Source: JACMLD01 sp044227095
GTDB lineage: Bacteria; Bacteroidota; Bacteroidia; Chitinophagales; Chitinophagaceae
Reading direction: 5' to 3'
Assembly: GCA_044227095.1 (NCBI GenBank)
Contig: JBGAFV010000001.1
Location: forward strand, 1-64,000
Length of the DNA: 64,000 bases
How positions within the stretch are numbered: the first letter of the stretch is position 1; the number at the start of each line of letters is the position of its first letter. Both the position numbers and the translations under genes were made by a program. The notes under the pieces were generated by a model. That model was given only the letters and a program-made list of their open reading frames with translations. It made no database searches and was not told where the DNA came from. Positions 19,648 through 27,130 of this stretch are shown here, piece by piece.

Positions 19648-20847
19648 TTACCTGTTCCAGTTATGACCAAATACAATATAATAACCCCAGCTATCGGTAC
19701 CTTTTGCAATATCAATTCCTGCCCTTATTTTAAATGCACGGGCAATTAAGTACCTGAACCCCGTACCAATATTATAAATGGTTTGCGCATCACTAAAGCT
19801 TTCATTTTTAGCGATAGCTTTTGCAAGGCCACCAAAACCTACAACACTCCAACGCAGGTTAAAATCAATACGCTGCTCGGTTTCAATTAATGCAGTAGTA
19901 TTTCCCTGGAACCTTGCTGCCGGCACGCCACGCAAATTTACAGAGGGAAGTAAATAAAACGGGGGATCATTAAACACCTGTTGTACTTCTGCACGCAAAC
20001 CGCTTATCCAGGTCTTTTTTACAGGCAGAAACCAGTTGAACAATGCATCAAGCCGCTGATACGTAAAATCGCTGCCGGTCCAATTGGCATTTGCGCTGTA
20101 AAGCACATGTGTTCTGAAACCTTTATCCGGAGTAAAAATTGTGTTGCGTTTATCCCAATCCAGAAAAAGACCTAATGCAGCAGTTGTATTGTCAAGTTGT
20201 TTGCCACTAATAGCCGGGGGAACCGGTTCATTAAACCGCGGTTCCAGTACACTCCGTATGCGCACATACTGAACGCCAAGATAAATATCTTGTTTGCTGA
20301 TTTTTTTAGAAAGCGAAAGCAACACTGGAAATGCACCAACATTAAAATCAATCTTTTTCTCACCAATCAATGGCAGGTTGGGATAAAGCCCAATATTTAC
20401 ATTGGCATAACCTATACCAACCCGGTACTTCATAGAAAGTTTTGGAATGCTGCCTGCACGGAATGCCATTAGCGCCCAACTATTATTGGCAGTATACATT
20501 GCAGCACCACCGGTAATATCAGGCGGGGTATATCCACTGCCGGGCGGGGCTTTTACCGGTGTGATGAATACTGGTACCAGCATCCCACCAAAACCACCGA
20601 GAGCTGGTTCTGTAACAATAAAAGGTACAGGCATAAAACCTTTTGCGTCTATAAGAGCATAGCTAAAATCAAGTTTGCCATCAAGTGTATCTTTAAGCAA
20701 TGCTATCTTTTTCTTTTTATTTTCTGTGGATTGTTCCTGCGCTTTTGATGTATGCAATAGAAACACACAGCCTACCAACATTGCACAACGCATCAAACTA
20801 ACGGCGTAGCCTACTTGTATTTGCTTCCTTGTTACGGTTTTAAACAT
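19648..20847 (-). CDS. Surface-antigen (BamA/TamA C-terminal type) outer-membrane beta-barrel protein
   Basis: About 400 residues: a signal peptide (hydrophobic MLVGCVFLLHTSKAQ) and a 16-strand-like barrel region with alternating aromatic and polar residues. GLFLDWDKRNTIFTPDKGF is the typical bacterial surface-antigen strand motif. The protein ends in GYYIVFGHNWNR, with an aromatic near the C-terminus as in barrel proteins. No POTRA domains are visible, so it is a barrel-only member. The open frame extends 25 codons upstream to 20922 with highly charged residues. I chose the Met at 20847, and the one at 20793 is also possible. Transported substrate unknown. Confidence 0.8.
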   Translation of the reverse strand: MFKTVTRKQIQVGYAVSLMRCAMLVGCVFLLHTSKAQEQSTENKKKKIALLKDTLDGKLDFSYALIDAKGFMPVPFIVTEPALGGFGGMLVPVFITPVKAPPGSGYTPPDITGGAAMYTANNSWALMAFRAGSIPKLSMKYRVGIGYANVNIGLYPNLPLIGEKKIDFNVGAFPVLLSLSKKISKQDIYLGVQYVRIRSVLEPRFNEPVPPAISGKQLDNTTAALGLFLDWDKRNTIFTPDKGFRTHVLYSANANWTGSDFTYQRLDALFNWFLPVKKTWISGLRAEVQQVFNDPPFYLLPSVNLRGVPAARFQGNTTALIETEQRIDFNLRWSVVGFGGLAKAIAKNESFSDAQTIYNIGTGFRYLIARAFKIRAGIDIAKGTDSWGYYIVFGHNWNR

Positions 20848-21009
20848 AGGTCCGTTCTTTTGCTTATTGATTTTGCCCGTTCTTATTTTCTGCTGCCTTT
20901 CTCGCTGCTTTTGCCCTGTCAATAGATATAGTAATCATAAGAAGGTTTTCCTTTTAGGGTTTCAACATATGCGCAGGCAGGTGCGTGTCCTTTTGCTTAA
21001 ACTGTCGTT

Positions 21010-21402
21010 CTATGAAACAATTATAAGAAAAGAAAGAAGGGCCCCCACTAAAAAAACAAAGCAAGACAAAACTATACCGGGTATTTCGCGGGTTTGTGGT
21101 TCTGGTTTCATTTTCTTTAACTGTTTGCTGCGCCTAATGTAAGAAAGCGTAACAAGCAACATAAGTATTGTGCCGGTACAAGTGAGCACCAAACCAGTCA
21201 TATGTGCTTGCTGTACTAAAGCTTCGCCGGTTACTACCCGCTTTTCTCTGAATGCTTCTACCAGTTTATCAATGGCAAAACCCGAAGTGATGATTGCAGT
21301 AACCGTCCTTATCCATGCAAGATGTGTACGCTCAAGCGCCAGCTCAGTCCTTTCTACTGCAAGCGAATCGAATTGGCGTTCTTTTTTGGGTTCATTTATC
21401 AT
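21010..21402 (-). CDS. DUF202 family inner-membrane protein
   Basis: About 130 residues with three transmembrane helices. The family signature ERTELALERTHLAWIRT at about 18-34 is a YidH/DUF202 hallmark, and a RRSKQLKKMK loop precedes the last helix. Function is unknown, although DUF202 forms part of eukaryotic VTC polyphosphate polymerase. I chose the internal Met (MINEPKKER) at 21402 over the one at 21432 because the extra ten residues are unconserved in character. Confidence 0.82.
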   Translation of the reverse strand: MINEPKKERQFDSLAVERTELALERTHLAWIRTVTAIITSGFAIDKLVEAFREKRVVTGEALVQQAHMTGLVLTCTGTILMLLVTLSYIRRSKQLKKMKPEPQTREIPGIVLSCFVFLVGALLSFLIIVS

Positions 21403-21824
21403 AACAAGGCGTTTATAATGTTTTACAAACATCTTGCTTTTTTTCTATACGTTGCGCCTGAGAAACAGTTTCACTGTAAATTTTACAGTAAAATTTTTGT
21501 TTTGATCTCAATGCAGGTAAGCGGTGATTTTTTTAATTATAACCCAGTTCCTCAATTTGTTCTTGCATTGTAAAAACAACATTGAGTATACGCAAATACA
21601 TAAGTTTTACTCGAAGAATTGAATACAAATCCACAGACCAATCCAGTTAATCCCTGGTTAGTCCTTTGAGCTTTTTTTTGTAGATCTATGTATATAAGCT
21701 ACTTTTTCTATTGAAACACCAACACCGATAATGGCCCTTTCTTTAAAAATGACGGGTGTTTATATTCGCTGCTAACCAGCAACAACCTATTGCGGGACAT
21801 TGTGATGATACAACATGTAGCAGG
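21403..21824. other. Intergenic region
   Basis: No gene. One imperfect palindrome, TTTCACTGTAAATTTTACAG, lies near 21470-21492 and could be a protein-binding site. Otherwise AT-rich sequence. Confidence 0.4.
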
Positions 21825-23141
21825 TTATTTTTTCCTGAAAAACAAACGCATAGGAACGCCTTTAAAATTAAAACTTTCGCGAAGCCGGTTTTCAAGATAA
21901 TTCTTGTAAGGCTGTTTTATATCATCCGGAAAATTGCAGAAGAATGCAAACGACGGAACAGGCGTAGGCAATTGCGAAACATATTTTATGCTGATGGCAT
22001 GCCCCCTAACTACAGGTGCGTGGTATTGCCTTACCGCATCCTGTATGGCTTCGTTAAGTGCAGAGGTAGGAATTTTTTTATTGCGGTTATCGTATACTTC
22101 AAGCCCGGTTTCAATTACTTTAAATATTCTCAGCTTATCTTTTACTGAAATAAAAATTACCGGTATGTCTGTAAAAGGTGCAATACGTTCTTTCAGTTCC
22201 TTTTCATAATCACGGGCAGTATTGGTTTGTTTTTCTACCAGGTCCCACTTGTTTACTATTAGTACCACGCCTTTGCCTTTTCGTGCTGCCAGGCTAAAGA
22301 TATTAATATCCTGTGCTGTAATTCCTTTTCCTGCATCCAGCATAAGCAAACACACATCGGCTTCATCCATTGCTTTTATAGCACGTATTACAGAGTAAAA
22401 CTCCAGGTCTTCCATTACCTTGGTTTTCTTGCGCACACCTGCTGTATCAATCAGTATAAATTCTTTTTGGTAGAGTTTGTAATGCGTATGAATTGTATCG
22501 CGGGTGGTACCTGCCACATCGCTTACAATGGTCCTTTCTTCACCAATAAGCGCATTGAGCAACGAAGATTTACCAACATTAGGCTGACCAATGATTGCAA
22601 ATTTAGGCAGGCCTTCTCCTTCTTTAACTGCGTCTTCTTCGTCTGAAGGGATAGCTGCAGTAATAGCATCCAGTATTTCGCCAGTGCCGCTGCCTGTCAT
22701 AGAAGAAAGAAAGAAAATAAATTCAAAGCCCAGGCTGTAAAATTCAGAAGCTTCCAGCAGGCGTTCATGATTGTCTACTTTATTTACTGCAAGGTATACA
22801 GGTTTGGATGTTCGTCTTAAAACATTAGCCATAGATTCATCCAGTTCTGTAATGCCTGTAGAACAATCCACCACAAACACAATAGCATCTGCTTCATCCA
22901 ACGCTACCAGTACCTGCTTTTTTATTTCTCTTTCAAAAATATCTTCGCTCTGTGCAACAAAGCCGCCGGTATCAATTACATTAAAAGCCTTGCCATTCCA
23001 GTCGCTCACACCATATTGCCTGTCGCGGGTTACACCGCTAATATCGTCTACTATGGCTTTGCGCTGTTCCAGCATACGGTTAAAAAAAGTGCTCTTGCCT
23101 ACATTCGGTCTTCCTACTATAGCTACTGTATATCCCTTCAT
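21825..23141 (-). CDS. der: GTPase Der (EngA)
   Basis: A 438-residue double GTPase needed for 50S ribosome assembly. The first G domain has GRPNVGKS (10-17), DTGG (57-60) and NKVD (120-123). The second has GQPNVGKS (185-192), DTAG and NKWD (about 302). The C-terminal KH-like domain ends in RLRESFNFKGVPMRLFFRKK-type sequence, normal for the family. It is the last gene of the era-unknown-der operon, 30 bp after the unknown gene. Confidence 0.97.
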   Translation of the reverse strand: MKGYTVAIVGRPNVGKSTFFNRMLEQRKAIVDDISGVTRDRQYGVSDWNGKAFNVIDTGGFVAQSEDIFEREIKKQVLVALDEADAIVFVVDCSTGITELDESMANVLRRTSKPVYLAVNKVDNHERLLEASEFYSLGFEFIFFLSSMTGSGTGEILDAITAAIPSDEEDAVKEGEGLPKFAIIGQPNVGKSSLLNALIGEERTIVSDVAGTTRDTIHTHYKLYQKEFILIDTAGVRKKTKVMEDLEFYSVIRAIKAMDEADVCLLMLDAGKGITAQDINIFSLAARKGKGVVLIVNKWDLVEKQTNTARDYEKELKERIAPFTDIPVIFISVKDKLRIFKVIETGLEVYDNRNKKIPTSALNEAIQDAVRQYHAPVVRGHAISIKYVSQLPTPVPSFAFFCNFPDDIKQPYKNYLENRLRESFNFKGVPMRLFFRKK

Positions 23142-23171
23142 AAAAATGATAACTGTTTAAAATTGTCCGGG

Positions 23172-23918
23172 TTATTTTTTTGAATTGTAATAATCCAGGA
23201 AACGGACAACGTCTTCTTCTTTCTTAAAATTAATTTTATTGGCATCAATCCAATCTGTCATAGCTGCACTACCGGGCAGTTGCTCAAGTACATAATCCTT
23301 CGATAATTTTTTTAACAATCGTGTTTTAGTACCGTTTTGTATATAAAATTTTATGTCGTCTTTAAAAAAATATCTTTTGGCAATATGAAATGAATCTGCT
23401 GAAGCCAATGGCCGTTGGTTGTATTTTAACAGCTGGAAATTGCCTTCATTCATCACCTGTACATAATAATCTTTCAGGTTGTTTATCACATACTTCTCTC
23501 CGTAATCGTACCTGAACAATGCATAAGGTTTTGTGGTATCCCTGTTCTGAAAAAAAACAACTTTTTTTACCAGGTCTTTTGGCGCTACCAGTTCATCGCC
23601 ATTTTTTGTTATAAAATATATCTCGCCGGTAGTAAGGTTAAGCTTTGTTTGCATTACCCATTTCTCCCTGTCGTTTTCGCTGTACAATGCAGCCAGTTGG
23701 TATTCGTCGCTCCAGTATGGGCTACCTTTTATTTTTTCGTAAGGAATACTGTTATCCAGATTAGAACCTCCATAAATAGCAATAGCAGGTTCTCCTACTC
23801 TTGCATTTGGCATTACATCCATTGTCATTGTTTGGGCGTTTCCAGCCATGTATGCCATCAGCATACAAAAAAACAAATTACAGGAGCGCCATTTGCGCAG
23901 AAATTTTGGGTGGTTCAT
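23172..23918 (-). CDS. Secreted protein of unknown function between era and der
   Basis: A 248-residue protein with a signal peptide (about 1-29, ending GNAQ). The mature part has repeated short strands such as LNLTTGEIYFITKNGDELV and PYALFRYDYGEKYVINNL, and a C-terminal charged helix ending FLDYYNSKK. The pattern resembles the GWxTD- or DUF4369-like secreted beta proteins of Bacteroidota, but I do not recognise the family. It is embedded with 14-bp and 30-bp gaps between two ribosome-assembly GTPases and must be co-transcribed with them. Confidence 0.85.
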   Translation of the reverse strand: MNHPKFLRKWRSCNLFFCMLMAYMAGNAQTMTMDVMPNARVGEPAIAIYGGSNLDNSIPYEKIKGSPYWSDEYQLAALYSENDREKWVMQTKLNLTTGEIYFITKNGDELVAPKDLVKKVVFFQNRDTTKPYALFRYDYGEKYVINNLKDYYVQVMNEGNFQLLKYNQRPLASADSFHIAKRYFFKDDIKFYIQNGTKTRLLKKLSKDYVLEQLPGSAAMTDWIDANKINFKKEEDVVRFLDYYNSKK

Positions 23919-23932
23919 AATGGTTGTTTTAA

Positions 23933-24805
23933 TTAATGGTAGCCATATTCTTTAAGATGAATATCATTGTCCCTCCATTTGGGTTTCACCTTTACAAACA
24001 ATTCCAGGAAAACTTTCTGTCCCAGGAATTTTTCTATTTCTGCACGTGCCGCTGTACCCAGCATTTTTATTCCCTGTCCTTTTTCACCCAATATAATTCC
24101 TTTCTGAGTATCCCTTTGTACAATAATATCAGCCTGTATTTTTATCAACGTAGATTTTTCTTTAAACTCTTGTACAAGCACAGTGGTATGATAAGGGATT
24201 TCTTCCTCGTACATTTCATAAATTTTTTCTCTTATCATTTCGCCTACAAAAAATCTTACCGGAAGATCTGTTATATCGTCTTCAGCAAAAAATGGTTCGC
24301 CATCTGGCAACAGGCTGGTTACCTTTTTAAGCAACTCATCAGTATGCAAATTCTTAATAGCAGAAATGGCTACAACGTCTGTGCAATACGGTTGCTGTTT
24401 AAAAAAAGACAGGGTTGCTTCGGTTTTGTCTTTGCCTGCTTTATCACTTTTATTACACACCACCAACACCGGCACTTTAAGTTTAAGCGCAGTAAATATT
24501 GCATTAGACTCACTGGTATCCTTATCTGTAAGATCGTGCAGCAAAATAGCCACATCTGCATCTTCCAGCGCTTCTTTTACTGCAGTCATCATTTTTTCGT
24601 GCAACTTGTATTTGGGTTCTATAATACCAGGTGTATCTGAAATAATAAGCTGATATTCTTTTGTGGTGAGTATGCCTTTAATGCGGTGCCGTGTGGTTTG
24701 TACTTTAGAAGATATAATAGCAAGCTTTTCACCCAGCAATGCATTTAGCAAAGTGCTTTTACCCGCATTGGGCTTACCAAATATGTTTACAAAACCCGCT
24801 TTCAT
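23933..24805 (-). CDS. era: GTPase Era
   Basis: A 290-residue GTPase that binds the 3' end of 16S rRNA during 30S maturation. G1 GKPNAGKS is at 10-17, the switch region QTTRHRIKG follows, then DTPG and NKSD. The C-terminal KH domain contains ILGEKGQGIKMLGTAARAEI and ends LFVKVKPKWRDN. All motifs are intact. It is the first gene of the era-unknown-der operon. Confidence 0.97.
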   Translation of the reverse strand: MKAGFVNIFGKPNAGKSTLLNALLGEKLAIISSKVQTTRHRIKGILTTKEYQLIISDTPGIIEPKYKLHEKMMTAVKEALEDADVAILLHDLTDKDTSESNAIFTALKLKVPVLVVCNKSDKAGKDKTEATLSFFKQQPYCTDVVAISAIKNLHTDELLKKVTSLLPDGEPFFAEDDITDLPVRFFVGEMIREKIYEMYEEEIPYHTTVLVQEFKEKSTLIKIQADIIVQRDTQKGIILGEKGQGIKMLGTAARAEIEKFLGQKVFLELFVKVKPKWRDNDIHLKEYGYH

Positions 24806-24923
24806 TGTTTAAAAGGTGTAAGGTATAAGCTGTAAGGTTTAGGGCTGATAACATAATCATAGTAATTTACGAATAAAACGCCTTATACCCTTTGCCTTCA
24901 ACCTTATACCACTGCTTATAATT

Positions 24924-24953
24924 AAGAAAGCCCACCAGCAGGTGAGCTTTCTT
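24924..24953 (-). terminator. Terminator after initiator tRNA
   Basis: On the minus strand AAGAAAGCTCACC pairs with GGTGGGCTTTCTT (one wobble), just past the tRNA 3' end. Confidence 0.75.
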
Positions 24954-24955
24954 TG

Positions 24956-25027
<72 letters not shown>

Positions 25028-25036
25028 ATGTGGGGT

Positions 25037-25069
25037 GCAAATGTAAGGGAGCCTGGTTTACTATCCAAA
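25037..25069 (-). promoter_or_regulatory. Promoter of tRNA-fMet
   Basis: On the minus strand TTTG (25066-25069), a 20-bp spacer and TACATTTGC (25037-25045), ending 9 bp before the tRNA. Confidence 0.8.
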
Positions 25070-25079
25070 TAAAAGAAAA

Positions 25080-25113
25080 AGTCCCGTGCTGCCTTTTATA
25101 TCAGTACGGGACT
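25080..25113 (-). terminator. Terminator of the GIN-domain gene
   Basis: AGTCCCGTGCTG and CAGTACGGGACT pair (one wobble), followed on the minus strand by TTTTTCTTTT. Confidence 0.82.
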
Positions 25114-25131
25114 TTTATAATCTTTTAATTT

Positions 25132-25845
25132 TTAGCTCTTTTTTATACTGCTGGAGCCGCTTTTGTTCATTTTTTTAATGACTGCATTGCCCCTTATAAT
25201 TATATCGCTGGCACCACTTGCATTTGCATTCAGTTCTTTTTCTACTGTAATTTTTATATCAGATGCACCCGAAGCTTCTGCGTCGCAATTCTGTACTACC
25301 AGGTTGTAATTTTTTAAATCGCTGGCACCGCTGGCATCTATGTTTAAAGATCCTATTTTACCAGTCACGTCCATATCAGATGCACCACTAATCTTTGCCA
25401 CCATGTTCTCAACTTCCAGCGCACCTTTCATATCGCTTGCGCCGGAAAGTTTCAGATCTAAATTGATTGCTTTTAAAGTGCCGTTTATAAACACATCGCT
25501 GGCACCGCTGGCAGTAAGCTTATTTATATTTTTGAAAGAGATATAAGCTTTCATTTTTTTATTGCCGGTAGACCAATGCAAGCCATCGCTATCATACCAT
25601 ATGGTAAGAATGCCGTCTTTTACTTCTGTTTTTATACGGTCGCGGTATTTGGTTTCAGCAGCGCTTACAGCAAGGCCATCTTCATCTCCCTGGGTTAAAT
25701 AAATATCAATAGCGCTGGAAACATGAATGCCTGTAAAACCAGGTACATTTCTTTTTTCTGCATTGGCATCATTAATAACTGTTTTTTGTGCAGTTGCAAA
25801 AAATGCAAGTGATACCGTAAGCAACAAGCAGAATATTTTTTTCAT
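25132..25845 (-). CDS. Secreted GIN-domain (DUF2807) protein, copy 1
   Basis: A 237-residue envelope protein with a signal peptide (about 1-19) and a head-GIN-domain (DUF2807). The mature part starts with RNVPGFTGIHVSSAIDIYLT, typical of the family, and then carries six repeats of SGASD at roughly 17-20-residue intervals. This suggests a short right-handed beta-helix with one SGASD turn per rung. Function is unknown, and the family is widespread in Bacteroidota. A paralog follows upstream on the same strand. Confidence 0.9.
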   Translation of the reverse strand: MKKIFCLLLTVSLAFFATAQKTVINDANAEKRNVPGFTGIHVSSAIDIYLTQGDEDGLAVSAAETKYRDRIKTEVKDGILTIWYDSDGLHWSTGNKKMKAYISFKNINKLTASGASDVFINGTLKAINLDLKLSGASDMKGALEVENMVAKISGASDMDVTGKIGSLNIDASGASDLKNYNLVVQNCDAEASGASDIKITVEKELNANASGASDIIIRGNAVIKKMNKSGSSSIKKS

Positions 25846-26069
25846 GATGTTGTATTTATATTGTTATTCGTAATAAATGATTTCTTTTTTTGAACCGGGC
25901 TGTATTACTACTATCAGGCAATTGTTGCGTCGCACTCTTGTACTTTTATATCTGCTTCGCCCACGGGTTTCACCCATGGCTACTTATATAACGCCCTTTC
26001 AGGGCTAAAGAACTATGAACTATAAACTCCAAACTATTGACTAACGACTAATGACTACAGACTAAAAAA
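25846..26069. repeat. Intergenic region with CCCTGAAAGGG / CCATGGGTGAAACCC repeat
   Basis: Between the two GIN-domain genes lies, on the minus strand, CTTTAGCCCTGAAAGGGCG followed by a TATATAA run and CCATGGGTGAAACCCGTGGG (about 25955-26010). It is made of two short palindromes and resembles a repeat seen in many bacterial genomes. No gene is visible. Confidence 0.6.
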
Positions 26070-26789
26070 CTAACCATTCTTCTTCACACTTCCACCGCTG
26101 CCGGTAGAGATCTTTGTTATTACACCATCGCCTTTATAACGGATATCTCCACCGCTGCTGGCTTCTGCACTCAATTCTTTGTTTACACTTACCTGTATGC
26201 TTCCACCGCTGCTGGCATCGGCACTGCATTTATCGCTAACCAAATCGTATGCATACACACCTGCACCACTGCTGGCTTCAAGATTTGCATTTTGTGTTTT
26301 ACCGCTAATGTGCGCCGTTGCACCACTTGAATTATCTATACTAAGACTGCTTGCTTCTATTACACCTTTCAATCCAGCACCGGAAGACAATTCTATTTTT
26401 ACATCCATACCACTAAACGTACCGTCTATTGTTGTAAAAGAACCAGAAGAGCCATGCAGCATATCCAATTGTTTAAAAGAAACATAGGCTCTTAATTTTT
26501 TCCCGCTGGAGTTCCAGTTTTTATACCACTGTGTATCAAAATAAATTTTTAGTACGCCACCAACCACTTCTGTTTTTATATTATCCCTGTATTCTTTTGT
26601 TGAAGCACTTACAGCAACTGCTTCTGTGGTTCCCTGTTTTATAATAAGCTCAATGCCATGCGATACTTTAATTGCATGAAAACCGGAAACATTCCTGGCT
26701 TCGGCATTTGCATCATTAATTATTTTATCCTGGCCAAAAGAAAGAAGTGTTACCAGGGCTCCCAAAAGCAATAAGCTGATTTTTTTCAT
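26070..26789 (-). CDS. Secreted GIN-domain (DUF2807) protein, copy 2
   Basis: A 239-residue paralog of the gene at 25132-25845, with a signal peptide (about 1-19) and the same RNVSGFHAIKVSHGIELIIK-type start. Its six rung motifs are SSGA/SSGG instead of SGASD (for example ELSSGAGLKG, EASSGAGVYA, EASSGGDIRY). The conserved periodicity with a changed motif suggests duplication followed by divergence of the beta-helix face. Both end with a basic, Ser/Gly-rich tail. Confidence 0.9.
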   Translation of the reverse strand: MKKISLLLLGALVTLLSFGQDKIINDANAEARNVSGFHAIKVSHGIELIIKQGTTEAVAVSASTKEYRDNIKTEVVGGVLKIYFDTQWYKNWNSSGKKLRAYVSFKQLDMLHGSSGSFTTIDGTFSGMDVKIELSSGAGLKGVIEASSLSIDNSSGATAHISGKTQNANLEASSGAGVYAYDLVSDKCSADASSGGSIQVSVNKELSAEASSGGDIRYKGDGVITKISTGSGGSVKKNG

Positions 26790-26856
26790 AAACGATGATT
26801 TTTAGTAAGACGTGGCAGCTATTAAAATGTTACAGCATTTTATATTGATTGTACTG

Positions 26857-26865
26857 TATCTTTGC
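26857..26865 (+). promoter_or_regulatory. -7 box upstream of the TPP riboswitch
   Basis: TATCTTTGC matches the -7 consensus and lies about 25 bp before the aptamer. No good -33 TTTG is found at 19-20 bp spacing, only a TTTTA run. Confidence 0.6.
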
Positions 26866-26889
26866 ACTATTCCGCCCAAAAGGCGGAAC

Positions 26890-26984
26890 AGTGTCCTCGG
26901 GGTGCTAGCCGGCAATTGCGCCGGAAGGCTGAGATTAAACCCGTAGAACCTGGACAGGGTAATGCCTGCGCAGGGAAGGTGAAC
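26890..26984 (+). ncRNA. TPP riboswitch (THI element)
   Basis: The conserved THI core is present in order: CTCGGGGTGC, GGCTGAGA, ACCCGTAGAACCTG, and ACAGGGTAATGCCTGCGCAGGGAAGGTG. These form the thiamine pyrophosphate aptamer. A small hairpin, TTCCGCC/GGCGGAA, precedes it (26870-26888). Downstream, TATGGTTTAAGG (27062) and CCTTAAACCAT (27111) can pair just before the start codon and are a candidate expression platform that hides the start site. Confidence 0.95.
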
Positions 26985-27130
26985 AAATTATCGTTTCTCC
27001 TCTTTTGCTTAGCAGCATTTCCCTCAAATCAATTTTGTTAACAAGGTAAAAGGTTGAAGGCTTATGGTTTAAGGCAATACCGCCGCAAAACCCTTTGCTC
27101 TATACCCCAAACCTTAAACCATTTTAAAAA

